Assembly (NCBI GenBank): GCA_949298075.1
Contig: CASFVA010000007.1
Location: forward strand, 1-64,000
Length of the DNA stretch: 64,000 bases
Reading direction: 5' to 3'
DNA from: an uncultured Lentisphaeria bacterium
GTDB lineage: Bacteria > Verrucomicrobiota > Lentisphaeria > Victivallales > Victivallaceae
Shown: positions 26,049 to 35,331 of the stretch, in pieces
How the letters are laid out: each line of letters starts with the position of its first letter
How positions within the stretch are numbered: position 1 is the stretch's first letter
Notes under the pieces: model-generated
Told to the model about the DNA's origin: nothing
What the model saw: the letters and a program-made list of their open reading frames with translations, nothing else
Databases searched by the model: none
Made by a program: the position numbers and the translations under genes

Positions 26049-27467
26049 TTGAAAATCATGAAATTTATTACGGCGTTTGCATTCTGCGGCACCTGTCTGG
26101 CCGGTGCCGAAGCCGCGGAACCGGCCGGGACCGCGATCACAGGGCTGGCTCCGGGGGCGGAACCTGCGGTCAACCGGGCGGCATTGCAGCAGGCGGCGGA
26201 TCGCGGCGGAATGATCCGGATCTCGGTGCCCGGAGTTTATGATATTGACGGCACCATCCGGCTGCGGGGCGGCACCACGCTGGAATTCGGTCCGGGAGTT
26301 ATTCTGCGCAAGGTTGCTCCGAAATCCGGCGTTTTTCACCAGGTGTTCATCAACAGTGGAGCCTATACCGGCGTACCGGACCGCGACATCACCATTTCCG
26401 GACTGCATTTGCAGTGCAACGGCGTGGACTCCTGGTTCCGCGATGTGGTCGGACTGCGGGGGCAACTGGGCTTTTTTCATGTTGAAAATCTTGTCATCCG
26501 CGATTTCAAATGCCTCGATCTGCCCAAGGGGGGTTACTGCATTCAGGTCGCTGACTTCGATGGACTGCTGGTGGAAAATCTGCATATCGAGGGTCTCAAG
26601 GACGGCGTTCACCTCAGCGGCGGCCGCAATTTCGTCATCCGCAACGGACGCTTCCGCACTTATGACGACCCCATCGCGCTCAATGCCCATGATTATCCAA
26701 CCGGGTCGCCCAATTTCGCCTGGATCGAAAACGGCCTGATCGAAAACTGCGTCGACCTTGACGACCGGACCACCACCGGTTATTTCTGCCGGCTGCTGGC
26801 CGGCTGCTGGGGACCGTGGCAGAGCGGCATGACCGTGCGCAACGGTGATGCCGTGGTTCACAACGGACGGCTCTACAACGCCATGCTGGCCAATGACGGC
26901 CGGACTGCGGTTTCCAAGACGCCGCCGACCCATGAACGCGGCGTGGTCAAACTTGACGGCATCCGCTGGAACATGCAGAAGCCGTGCGATACTTTTGACG
27001 CGGGCTGCCGCAACATCACCTTCCGCAACATCGTGCTGGAAAAGAAACGTCCCACGGCATTTTCCCTGCATTTCGACGCTGACCGCTTCAGCCAGAGCGT
27101 CCGGCCGGGCTGTCCGCTGCCGGTACAGGAAAACATCGTGCTGGAAAACATTGAAATCCGCGGTGACGTCAAACGGCTGATCGGCGTCAGCACACCGGTG
27201 CGCGGCCTGCGGATCAGCGGGTCCCGACTGGGGAAGGGCGCCATGTGGTTTGCGCCGCGCAACTCTGAAATCGGGGGCTTTGCCGCCGACCTGACGCTGG
27301 ACGGCAATCAATTTGCGGCCGGTCCGGGCAACCGGATCACCTGCCGGGAAGGGGTGAGGCTGGACTTGACCATCACCAACAGCCGCCGGAGCGGAGATTA
27401 TCCCGGACTGCTCCTCGATGGCGACATTGAAGTGCTTAAGTCCGACCTGCCGCTCCGTCGGGACTGA
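26049..27467 (+). CDS. Secreted right-handed beta-helix protein (pectate-lyase/GH28-like fold)
   Basis: A 472-residue protein with a signal peptide (FITAFAFCGTCLAGAEA) and repeated beta-helix rungs such as DITISGLHL, NLVIRDFKC, GLLVENLHIEGLKDGVHL and NFVIRNGRF. The fold suggests an exported polysaccharide lyase or hydrolase; the GH28 catalytic Asp set is not clearly recognised, so activity is open. TTG at 26049 has GGGGAG eight bases upstream and is my chosen start; ATG at 26058 is the alternative. A bidirectional terminator separates it from fucI. Confidence 0.75.
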   Translation: MKIMKFITAFAFCGTCLAGAEAAEPAGTAITGLAPGAEPAVNRAALQQAADRGGMIRISVPGVYDIDGTIRLRGGTTLEFGPGVILRKVAPKSGVFHQVFINSGAYTGVPDRDITISGLHLQCNGVDSWFRDVVGLRGQLGFFHVENLVIRDFKCLDLPKGGYCIQVADFDGLLVENLHIEGLKDGVHLSGGRNFVIRNGRFRTYDDPIALNAHDYPTGSPNFAWIENGLIENCVDLDDRTTTGYFCRLLAGCWGPWQSGMTVRNGDAVVHNGRLYNAMLANDGRTAVSKTPPTHERGVVKLDGIRWNMQKPCDTFDAGCRNITFRNIVLEKKRPTAFSLHFDADRFSQSVRPGCPLPVQENIVLENIEIRGDVKRLIGVSTPVRGLRISGSRLGKGAMWFAPRNSEIGGFAADLTLDGNQFAAGPGNRITCREGVRLDLTITNSRRSGDYPGLLLDGDIEVLKSDLPLRRD

Positions 27468-27492
27468 GCTGAGCGGTTGCGCAGACTGATTG

Positions 27493-27535
27493 AAAAACGC
27501 CGCCCGGGAAATCCCGGACGGCGTTTCGGTTTTGC
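27493..27535. terminator. Bidirectional terminator
   Basis: A 14-bp stem with one wobble pair (27495-27508 with 27513-27526), 4-base loop, with A-rich left and T-rich right flanks, between the convergent beta-helix gene and fucI. Confidence 0.85.
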
Positions 27536-27548
27536 ATGATCCGCGAGG

Positions 27549-29309
27549 TCAGCGGTAAAGCGGTCCGAAGTTGGCGCAGGCGCGGTAATCGGCGCCTTCC
27601 TTGTCCATGCCGAACGCATTCCACACCGCCGGACGGAAAATCCGGTCTTCGGAAACGTTGTGCATCGAGACCGGGATCCGGAGCATCGACGCCAGCGTGA
27701 TCAGCTCGGCTCCGATGTGACCGTAGCAGAACGCTCCGTGATTGGCGCTCCAGTTGGCCATGACGCTGTAGACGTCCTTGAACGCGCCGGTACCGGTCAG
27801 ATTGGGCACGAACCAGGTGGTCGGCCAGGTGGGATCGGTGCGCTCGTCGAGTTTCCGGTGTACTTCATCCGGCAGTTCGAAAGTGTATCCCTCGGCAATC
27901 TGAATGATCGGCCCGAGACCCTTGACCCGGCTCATCCGGCTCATGGTCACGGGCATGCCGCCGCGGGTCTTGAAGCAGCTGGAGAAGCCGCCGCCCCGGA
28001 AATAGCCGTGGCTGGCCGCGCACCAGCGGGTGGCGTCAAGACATTTACGGGACTCGGCGTCGGAGATTTCCCAGAAGGGTTTCATGACCGGCTTGCCGTC
28101 GGCGTCGCACTGTTCGCCGGTGGCGTCGAGCGTGGTGGCTCCGGAGTTGATCAGGTGAATCAGACCCGGCACCGGCAGATCGTAGCCGGTGACGCGCTTG
28201 ACGGCGGCCGGACTCCAGTAGGTGCGCACGTCTGAAAACGCCTGAGCCGAATTGGTGAGCAGATGGCCGAACATCATCATGACGCCGTTGAGAGAATCGT
28301 TTTCAGTGGCGACCACCATGGGTTCGCGGATGCCGTTCCAGTCAAAGGAGCTGCACAGTATCGACTCCATGAAGTCGCCGTTGGGGAAGTGGTCGGTCCA
28401 CTGGCGCTGGCCCTGGAAGCCGCCGGCGATGGCGTTGTGTCCCTCGGCTTCTTCCCGGAATCCGAGTTCGGCCAGCCGGGGATTGCCGCGCATGAGGTCG
28501 CGGCCGATCATGGTCATTTTGACCACGAACTCCCAGATGCCGTCCTTCTGGGCGGCGGTGCGCTGCACTTCGGCGGGATTGCGGTCGGCGCCCTCCTGGC
28601 AGTTGCTCCGGACCCACTGGATCGCCCGTTCGTATTCCTCCTTGTCGTAGATGCCCTCATCCATGCGGCGGAGAAACTCCGAACAGTCGATCGATTCGCA
28701 GCGCATGTTGAAGTAGTCCTCGAACAGTTCCGGATCGACGATCGAACCGGCGATGCCCATGGCGACGCTGCCCATCGACAGATAGGATTTGCCGCGCATC
28801 CAGCCGGCGGCGACCGCAGCGCGGGCGAACGCGAGAATCTTGGTGCGGACGTCATCGGGCACGGAGGTGTCGTCGGCGTCCTGGACGTCATGTCCGTAAA
28901 TTCCGAACGCCGGCAGTCCTTTCTGGGCGTGGGCGGCCAGGACGGCAGCGAGATAGACCGCTCCGGGACGCTCCGTGCCGTTGAATCCCCAGACCGCCTT
29001 CTGGGTCAGGGGATCCATGTCCATGGTTTCGGAACCGTAGCACCAGCAGGGGGTGACGGTCAGAGTGGCGGTGACGCCGGCCTTTTCAAATTTGGCCTGA
29101 CAGGCGGCGGCCTCGTTGACGCCGCCGATGGTGGTGTCGGCGATGACGCATTCGACCGGACGACCGTCGGGATAGCGCAGGGTGCTGCTGATAAGCTCGG
29201 CGGCGGACTTGGCCATGTTCATGGTTTGCGTTTCCAGGGATTCCCGGACGCCGCGGCGGCGGCCGTCGATGGCCGGACGAATGCCGATTTTTGGAGTAGT
29301 TACGATCAT
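27549..29309 (-). CDS. fucI: L-fucose isomerase
   Basis: A 586-residue enzyme converting L-fucose to L-fuculose (also D-arabinose to D-ribulose). The length and the start [21 protein letters not shown], plus [14 protein letters not shown] and [13 protein letters not shown], match FucI throughout. AGAGGTGGA precedes the ATG at 29309. It lies downstream of an AraC-type gene on the same strand and has its own promoter. No fuculokinase or fuculose-phosphate aldolase adjoins it; the aldolase and FGGY kinase at 40-42.6 kb might serve. Confidence 0.95.
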   Translation of the reverse strand: MIVTTPKIGIRPAIDGRRRGVRESLETQTMNMAKSAAELISSTLRYPDGRPVECVIADTTIGGVNEAAACQAKFEKAGVTATLTVTPCWCYGSETMDMDPLTQKAVWGFNGTERPGAVYLAAVLAAHAQKGLPAFGIYGHDVQDADDTSVPDDVRTKILAFARAAVAAGWMRGKSYLSMGSVAMGIAGSIVDPELFEDYFNMRCESIDCSEFLRRMDEGIYDKEEYERAIQWVRSNCQEGADRNPAEVQRTAAQKDGIWEFVVKMTMIGRDLMRGNPRLAELGFREEAEGHNAIAGGFQGQRQWTDHFPNGDFMESILCSSFDWNGIREPMVVATENDSLNGVMMMFGHLLTNSAQAFSDVRTYWSPAAVKRVTGYDLPVPGLIHLINSGATTLDATGEQCDADGKPVMKPFWEISDAESRKCLDATRWCAASHGYFRGGGFSSCFKTRGGMPVTMSRMSRVKGLGPIIQIAEGYTFELPDEVHRKLDERTDPTWPTTWFVPNLTGTGAFKDVYSVMANWSANHGAFCYGHIGAELITLASMLRIPVSMHNVSEDRIFRPAVWNAFGMDKEGADYRACANFGPLYR

Positions 29310-29357
29310 ATTCCACCTCTCTGGTTGGTTGAAGGTTTCTTGTAGTCGGCAAGTATG

Positions 29358-29385
29358 AATATAGACAGTTATTCCCTTATATCAA
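29358..29385 (-). promoter_or_regulatory. fucI promoter
   Basis: Minus-strand TTGATA (29380-29385) and TATATT (29358-29363), 16-base spacer. A TATATCA heptamer covers the -35. Confidence 0.55.
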
Positions 29386-29424
29386 CCTGTTAGGATATGA
29401 ATAAAAGATATTTTTTTATGAATA

Positions 29425-30306
29425 TTACATGTCGGACTCCGGGGATTTTACCTGGCCGTGCGGCAGCCGGCTCCGGTAGCGGCCGGGGGAAATTCCGTAA
29501 ATCCTCCGGAAGGCCCGCGACAGCGCGAATCCGCTGCCGAACCCGGTGAGTTCCGCAATCAGTTCAAGTTTGTAACCGGTCGACCGCAGCATGCCGGCGG
29601 CGGCGGTCAGGCGCGCTTCGGTCAGGATGGTTCCCGGGGATTTGCCGTAAACCTTTCTTACGGCAGCGAAAAAATAAGACCCCGAAACTCCGGCGGCGGC
29701 GGCAAGTTCGGCAATGTTCCAGGGATGGCTGAGCCGGCGGAACGCCAAATCGAACGACTTTCCCAGCCGGCGGCGCAAATCCGCTCCGGCGGCGTCGCGG
29801 CTCAGCTCCCGGACCAGCAGCCGCTGCACCAGCTGGCAGGCCAGCTTGAGCAGCACCGGATCTCCGCTCAGCGGCGATCCTTCTCGGTGAATGGTTCCGG
29901 CCAGGGCCGGCAGCGCCTCCAGCGGTCGGGACCGGAAGATCCGGGGCGAATCGCAACTGATCGCCCGCCATTCGGCGGCCTCCGGGCGGAGATGAAACCA
30001 GACCATGCTGAACGGCTGGTCCGAAAAGTAACGCTGGGGGCGGCCGGCGGGCAGGAACACCGTGGTTCCGCCGTCGGCGGTTCCGCCGCCGTCCGGAGTT
30101 TCAACCTGAAGCGTTCCGGAGGTCAGATGCAGCAGCAGATGAAAGGATGGGGACGTCCGGTTCACCCGATACCCTCCCGCCAGGTCGCTGATGCCAGACA
30201 GCGTCACGCTGTGGTCGGGCCACTCCCGCGAGCCGCCGGCGTCGAACACCGCGAATTCCTCATGCGAACCGGAGGGGATTATAATAGTCTGAGTTATGTT
30301 TTTCAT
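29425..30306 (-). CDS. AraC-family transcription regulator
   Basis: A 293-residue regulator with an N-terminal cupin-like sensor domain (HLLLHLTSGTLQVET, VFLPAGRPQRYF) and a C-terminal pair of AraC helix-turn-helix motifs (WNIAELAAAAGVSGSYFF; AELTGFGSGFALSRAFRRIYG). The ATG at 30306 is chosen because the promoter -10 at 30344-30349 would leave only about 7 bases before the alternative ATG at 30330. It lies between fucI and a divergent GH2 gene and probably activates one or both in response to a sugar. Confidence 0.9.
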   Translation of the reverse strand: MKNITQTIIIPSGSHEEFAVFDAGGSREWPDHSVTLSGISDLAGGYRVNRTSPSFHLLLHLTSGTLQVETPDGGGTADGGTTVFLPAGRPQRYFSDQPFSMVWFHLRPEAAEWRAISCDSPRIFRSRPLEALPALAGTIHREGSPLSGDPVLLKLACQLVQRLLVRELSRDAAGADLRRRLGKSFDLAFRRLSHPWNIAELAAAAGVSGSYFFAAVRKVYGKSPGTILTEARLTAAAGMLRSTGYKLELIAELTGFGSGFALSRAFRRIYGISPGRYRSRLPHGQVKSPESDM

Positions 30307-30317
30307 AATTCCTGTGT

Positions 30318-30371
30318 TTGCATGCGCCATCCTGCAATACTATAATATATCAGAGGCCGGATTTATATCAA
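30318..30371. promoter_or_regulatory. Overlapping divergent promoters of araC-type gene and GH2 gene
   Basis: Plus strand: TTGCAT (30318-30323) and TATAAT (30341-30346), 17-base spacer. Minus strand: TTGATA (30366-30371) and TATATT (30344-30349), 16-base spacer. Two direct TATATCA heptamers (30346-30352, 30364-30370), 18 bases apart, could be the regulator's sites. Confidence 0.6.
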
Positions 30372-30413
30372 GTCGCACGGCCGGGAGTTGACCAATTTCA
30401 TCGGGAGTCGAAC

Positions 30414-32201
30414 ATGAGTACTGTGCCCAGACCGGAGTATCCGAGAATGCAGTTCCGCCGCGAGGCGGCATGGATGAACCTCAACGGCGAATGGGATTTT
30501 CTGGCTGATCCGGGCCAATCCGGACGGGAACGCCGGGTGTTTGAGCACCCCGAGGCGTTCAACGAGAAGATCATGGTGCCGTTTGTGCTTGAGAGCCGGC
30601 TTTCCGGACTCGGCCGGACCGATTTCATAGAATCAGTCTTTTACCAGCGGGAGATCACCGTGCCGGAAACCTGGCGCGGCCGGCGGATTTTTCTCAACTT
30701 CGGAGCGGTTGATTACCGGGCCACGGTGTGGCTGGACGGCGTCGAAGCCGGCTGCCATGTCGGCGGCTCCTCCAGCTTTTCCGTGGAACTGACCGGAATG
30801 GTCAAGTGGGGGGAAGCCCAGCGTCTGGTGGTCCAGGCCATGGATGAGCTCCGCTCCGGAACCCAGGGCGGAGGCAAGCAGTCGTCGAAATACGGTTCTT
30901 ACGGCTGCTATTACACCCGAACCACCGGCATCTGGCAGACCGTGTGGCTGGAGGCGGTGGCCGACGGCGGACTGCGTTCCTGCCGGATTTCCGCCAATCC
31001 CGGCTCCAGTCAGGTGGTGTTCTCTCCCTGCTATTTCAACGCGCATCCGGGCGACGCGCTCCGGATCACGGTTCGCGCGGCCGGCCGGGTGACGGGGCAG
31101 GGTGAATTCGGCACCGCCGACGGCATTCCCTGCGCTCTGACCCTGTCGGAGGTGCGGCTCTGGAACACCACCGATCCTTTTCTGTACGACGTTGAGCTGG
31201 AGGTCTGCCGCGACGGCCGGGTCATCGATGCGGTCGCCAGTTATTTCGGTATGCGCACTGTGACGGTTTCCGGCGGACGCATTCTGCTCAACGGCCGCCC
31301 GGTGTTCCAGCGTCTGGTGCTGGATCAGGGGTTTTACCCCGATGGCTTGTGGACCGCTCCGAGCGATGCCGAACTGCGGGCCGATATTGAACGCAGCATG
31401 GCGGCGGGGTTCAATGGCGCCCGGCTGCATCAGAAAGTGTTTGAGGAGCGTTTTCACTACTGGGCCGACCGGCTCGGATATCTGACCTGGGCGGAGTATC
31501 CGAGCTGGGGGATCGACCTGTACAGTTTTGAGGCCAAGCAGAATTTTCTGCGGGAGTGGCAGCAGGTGGTGGAGCGGGATGTCAGCCATCCCTCAATCAT
31601 CGCCTGGACCCCGTTGAACGAAACCGCCAAGAGCAGGGAAATCCGTCTGGGATTTGTCTGCGATGAGGACAGCCTGCCGCTCTACCGGGAATTTATCGAG
31701 CAGGTTTATGACCTGACCAAGGCGTTGGATCCCTCCCGACCGGTCAACGACTGCAGCGGATATTTCCACATCAAAACCGATTTGTGGACTATTCATCCCT
31801 ATGTGAGTACCGGCGAAGAACTGAAGCAGAAGCTGCATCCGGAAGGCGAACCGGTGTTCCGGCAGGGAGGGGAACTGGAAACCGGCTACCGCGGTCAGCC
31901 CTATCTTGTGGACGAGTGGGGCGGATTCAAATACATTCCGCCGGCGAACCGGACCGGGACGGAAAACGGCTGGGGTTACCACGGACTCAATTTCCGGACT
32001 CCGGAGGAGCTGCTGGCCCGGATTGACGAACAGATCGAGGTCATGATTGCCGATCCCGCCGTTGCCGGCGCCTGCTACACCCAGCTTACCGACGTGGAAC
32101 AGGAGCAGAACGGGCTTTATCTCTACAATCGCACTCCGAAACTGGCGCCGGAACGGTTCCGGGCGGTCTTCGGCAAAAAACCGGCGTGGTCGGAGGAATA
32201 G
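30414..32201 (+). CDS. GH2 glycoside hydrolase (beta-galactosidase/beta-glucuronidase-like)
   Basis: A 595-residue family 2 enzyme without a signal peptide. It opens with NLNGEWDF, the sugar-binding jelly roll, then an Ig-like domain and a TIM barrel. Glu403 (PLNETAKS) is the expected acid/base and Glu501 (LVDEWGGFKY) the nucleophile. It is shorter than LacZ and lacks its C-terminal domains. ATG at 30414 has GGGAG upstream. Beta-galactosidase, glucuronidase or mannosidase activity cannot be decided. Divergent from the AraC-type gene, its likely regulator. Confidence 0.87.
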   Translation: MSTVPRPEYPRMQFRREAAWMNLNGEWDFLADPGQSGRERRVFEHPEAFNEKIMVPFVLESRLSGLGRTDFIESVFYQREITVPETWRGRRIFLNFGAVDYRATVWLDGVEAGCHVGGSSSFSVELTGMVKWGEAQRLVVQAMDELRSGTQGGGKQSSKYGSYGCYYTRTTGIWQTVWLEAVADGGLRSCRISANPGSSQVVFSPCYFNAHPGDALRITVRAAGRVTGQGEFGTADGIPCALTLSEVRLWNTTDPFLYDVELEVCRDGRVIDAVASYFGMRTVTVSGGRILLNGRPVFQRLVLDQGFYPDGLWTAPSDAELRADIERSMAAGFNGARLHQKVFEERFHYWADRLGYLTWAEYPSWGIDLYSFEAKQNFLREWQQVVERDVSHPSIIAWTPLNETAKSREIRLGFVCDEDSLPLYREFIEQVYDLTKALDPSRPVNDCSGYFHIKTDLWTIHPYVSTGEELKQKLHPEGEPVFRQGGELETGYRGQPYLVDEWGGFKYIPPANRTGTENGWGYHGLNFRTPEELLARIDEQIEVMIADPAVAGACYTQLTDVEQEQNGLYLYNRTPKLAPERFRAVFGKKPAWSEE

Positions 32202-32343
32202 CAGCATCGGAGCGCTTGAAAATTCCCCGGGGCCGGCTATTGTATTTTGCAACATGCCGGCCGGGAGGACGGAAGTGCGGACCTGAGCCGCAATTCCCTC
32301 CTTGAAAATTGGGGAGGCGCCGGCGGAACAGGAGGAAAACAGA

Positions 32344-33722
32344 ATGAACCGGTGGCGGAAAGCAACGGGCCGGCTGGGACTGGCGGTCTGGTTTACGTTT
32401 GCGGCGGGGGTTTGGCCGGCTGTCGTGTCCGGAGGGACGGTCACGCCGTTTCAAAACGGCGAAAAGGTGACGGCGCTGGGTGACAGCATCACCCACGGCG
32501 GTTTTTATGAATATTACCTGCAATTGTTCTTTGCCTTGCGTTCTCCGGATCCCCCATCGTCGAAAACGCCGGAGTGAGCGGCGACCGGGCCGCCGGGGCC
32601 TTGAAAAGGCTCAAGCGCGACGTGCTTGACCGCCGTCCGGACCGGGTGCTGGTGATGTTCGGCATGAACGACGTCGGCCGCCGGTTGTATGCCAAAGATG
32701 GCGATCCGGATCCCGGCATGGCGGAACGGCGGGAGGCGGCGCTGAGCTCCTACCGCAAAAACCTCACCGAATTGGTGCGGCGCCTCAAGGCCGCGGGCTG
32801 CCGGGTGGTGCTGCTGACGCCGACTCCTTATGACCAGTACGGCGAACTCAAGATACCTAACTTGAAACTCTGTAATTCGGAAGGGCTGAGCCGGTGCGCG
32901 GAAATTGTCCGCAACCTGGCGGCGGCCGAGAGTGTCGGTCTGGTGGAGCTGCACCGGCCGTTAACGGAACTGCTCGAACAGCATCCCGGAGCACACCTCT
33001 GCGGACCGGACCGGGTGCACCCCGGGCGTCCCGGCCACCTGATTGTGGCGGCGCTGATTTTGCAGGCTGCCGGCGCCCCGCCGATAGTGGGCGATGTGGT
33101 GATTGACGCCGGGGAGGGACGGGCTTCGTTTGAAAATGTGAAACTGGACAATCTGAAATTCAACCGGGAGGGTGCGAGTTTCCGTTATGTGCCCCAGAGG
33201 CTGCCGTTTCCGGTCACGGCCGATTACGAGGCCGCGGAACGGGTGTTTCCTCTGAGTGCGGCATTGAACCGGGAAGTGCTTAAGCTGACCGGTTTGAATC
33301 CCGGTCAATATCGGGTGACTGCCGGGGGCCGGGAACTGGGCCGGTTTTCCGCTGAACAGCTGGCCGCCGGACTTGATCTGACCCGGCTGCCGACACCGTC
33401 CGCTGAAATTTCCGCCCGGTGTCTGGCCCTGCTTGAACAGCTGGCTGCGGTCGAGCGGCGGTTGCGGATGTTGGTGCTGGTCGAAGAGACCATGCGCAAC
33501 CGGCAGGTCGATCCCGGCGATGCGGCGGCGGTGCGGGAGTTCATTGCCGCTGAGCAGGCAGCAAAGAAAGGCATGCCCGCATATTTGCGGCGTTACCGGC
33601 AGTATGAGGCGGATCTGCCCCGGCGGGAGGAGCTGACGACGACGGCAGAGAAGCTCCGCGCCGAACTGCTTGAAACGGCCCGTCCGCGTCCGTTTGACGT
33701 GGAGGTGGCGCCGGTCCGCTGA
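32344..33722 (+). pseudogene. SGNH/GDSL-type esterase interrupted by a frameshift
   Basis: The first frame (from ATG 32344, after GGAGGAAAAC) gives a signal peptide-like start and block I GDSITHGG, then runs into a stop at 32577. The second frame continues IVENAGVSGDRA, block III FGMNDVG, and block V DRVHPGRPGH to 33722. One extra base in the C5 run at 32551-32555 would join them perfectly. The joined protein would be about 459 residues: a secreted lipase-like esterase, perhaps removing acetyl groups from glycans, with a helical C-terminal extension. It could be a real mutation, a sequencing slip in the C run, or phase variation. Confidence 0.8.
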
Positions 33723-33763
33723 CGCCATTGGTCCGACTCCGGATAAATTTTCCGGAAAACCGC

Positions 33764-33793
33764 TTGTTTTTTGCAAAAAGCGGGTTATATTAT
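33764..33793 (+). promoter_or_regulatory. Promoter of tRNA-Gln
   Basis: TTGTTT (33764-33769) is followed by TATATT (33786-33791, 16-base spacer) or TATTAT (33788-33793). TTTTCCGGAAAACC lies just upstream. The tRNA starts about 10 bases later. Confidence 0.5.
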
Positions 33794-33803
33794 AAAACCG
33801 CGC

Positions 33804-33877
33804 AGTCCTGTGGTGTAACGGTAGCACAAGTGATTCTGGTTCACTTTGTTGAGGTTCGAATCCTTACAGGACTGCCA
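33804..33877 (+). tRNA. tRNA-Gln (anticodon CUG)
   Basis: Acceptor AGTCCTG pairs with CAGGACT; D-stem GTGT/GCAC; anticodon stem AGTGA/TCACT with loop TTCTGGT giving CUG; T-stem TGAGG/CCTTA with loop TTCGAAT. The weak A1-U72 pair and G73 fit glutaminyl identity. CCA is encoded at 33875-33877. Confidence 0.93.
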
Positions 33878-34134
33878 TTTTTTTTGCCGCGATTTTCTTC
33901 CGGAGTCATGTCCGCCGCTTTCCGCCGCCGTACGGCAAACGCCAAAATTATTAAAAATGAACAAATCTTGATAGATAATACTCGAATAATGAATTTTTTG
34001 TATTATATTAGTTCGGGACAGGTCGCTTAAGTATGGTTTCATTCAGTTTTTTAATGTAAAGAATAACTTTCATATTATTTTCTGTTCAGTTAAAACTTGA
34101 CCGGCAGTCTAAATCACGATGATCGGATGCGGCA
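33878..34134. other. AT-rich spacer without a gene
   Basis: A T-run follows the tRNA, then strongly AT-rich sequence to the next gene. No good open frame or clear promoter is seen, though TATTAT-like boxes occur near 34010. Confidence 0.6.
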
Positions 34135-35112
34135 GTGAAATTACCTAATCGCCTTTCCTGTGAACTCGGCGCCGCCATCAAAGCGGCGTTAAAATCGGGG
34201 CGACGTCGACAGAAAGCCCTGGCCGGACATTTGGGGATCACCGCTTCGGCAGTGTCTCAGATGTTGCACGGCCGGTTGTTGCCGGACCGGGAGAAGATGG
34301 AGGCGATTCTGGAGTTCCTCATGGCCGACGCCCGGCTGTCCGGACTGTTGATGGAACTGTGGCGGCGCAGCCGGCTGGGGGATTTCCCGGAACGGTCGGA
34401 TTTCAACCGGCGGTTTGTGGAATTGTGCCGCGGCCGGGGATTGTCGATTCCGCAACTGGCAGTGCGTTCCGGACTGACGACGGCGCGGCTTCGGGAACTG
34501 AGTGATGATCCCGGAGCCCGGCCGGACAGTGAGGAGCGACGGATTTTATCCGGAATTTTCGGCAGTGCTCCGGAGGACTGGCTGTCGGATGGGGACAAAC
34601 ATCCCTACGGGGATTTTCCGACTCCGGTGCTGGAAGCCGGTGACCGGAATGGCGGCGAGGTGCTGACGCCCGAGTGCTTCCCCGGCGGCGGCCGGATTGA
34701 AGAGCTGCCGCTGCTGTCGTTGGCCGAACTGGCCGCCTTTTCTCCGCAAACGGATTCGCTGGCCGGATTCGCTGAGAGCAATTCCCGACGCAGCCTGCCG
34801 CATCTGCCGGTTGAAGCCGTCGGCGTAGTGGCGGTCAGCGCCGACAGTGCTGACCTTGGATTGGTCTTGCCGGGCGAGGTGCGGCTGCTGCTGGCCGAAC
34901 ACCGCCCGCCCGGCTTTCACAAGCTGGATCTGGCCGCTGACCGGAATGGAGGTTTCAGGCTGTGCATGCAGGATCGGGACGCCGGAAAAATCCGCAATCT
35001 GATGCACGGCCGCCGTCGCGGGCGGTTCCGTGAGCGCTGGAGACTGCCGGTGCTGGAACTAACCCTGGTTCCACGGGCGGGAGCGGAGCCGGCGGACGCC
35101 CGGGAATTCTGA
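34135..35112 (+). CDS. Double helix-turn-helix (XRE-like) regulatory protein
   Basis: A 325-residue protein with two XRE-like helix-turn-helix segments: residues about 24-58 (QKALAGHLGITASAVSQML) and about 100-140 (LSIPQLAVRSGLTTARLREL). The C-terminal part (about 225-315) is beta-rich and could be a degenerate sensor domain; a LexA-like Ser-Lys pair is not identified. GTG at 34135 is the only plausible start, with a weak ribosome site. Nothing nearby shows what it controls. Confidence 0.6.
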   Translation: MKLPNRLSCELGAAIKAALKSGRRRQKALAGHLGITASAVSQMLHGRLLPDREKMEAILEFLMADARLSGLLMELWRRSRLGDFPERSDFNRRFVELCRGRGLSIPQLAVRSGLTTARLRELSDDPGARPDSEERRILSGIFGSAPEDWLSDGDKHPYGDFPTPVLEAGDRNGGEVLTPECFPGGGRIEELPLLSLAELAAFSPQTDSLAGFAESNSRRSLPHLPVEAVGVVAVSADSADLGLVLPGEVRLLLAEHRPPGFHKLDLAADRNGGFRLCMQDRDAGKIRNLMHGRRRGRFRERWRLPVLELTLVPRAGAEPADAREF

Positions 35113-35331
35113 TTTACCGGTTTCCGCGGGCGGCGGCGCCGCTCCGCGGCAAATGCGGGGAGAGGCCGGATCCCGTTTATTTGTCTTACGCCCGGCGGGA
35201 TCACCGTTGAAGCGCCGGAAACCGGGATCGCCGGTCCGGTCCAGACCAAATTGAACCCGCAGAGCGCAGAGATGCTCCGCTGCCCGGAGTTGAATTTTCC
35301 AACGGGTTATTCCGCTCCGGACCTCAGACTG

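Noticed and set aside
33728-34030. 100-residue open frame over tRNA-Gln
   Set aside because: It contains the whole tRNA and lacks a ribosome site.
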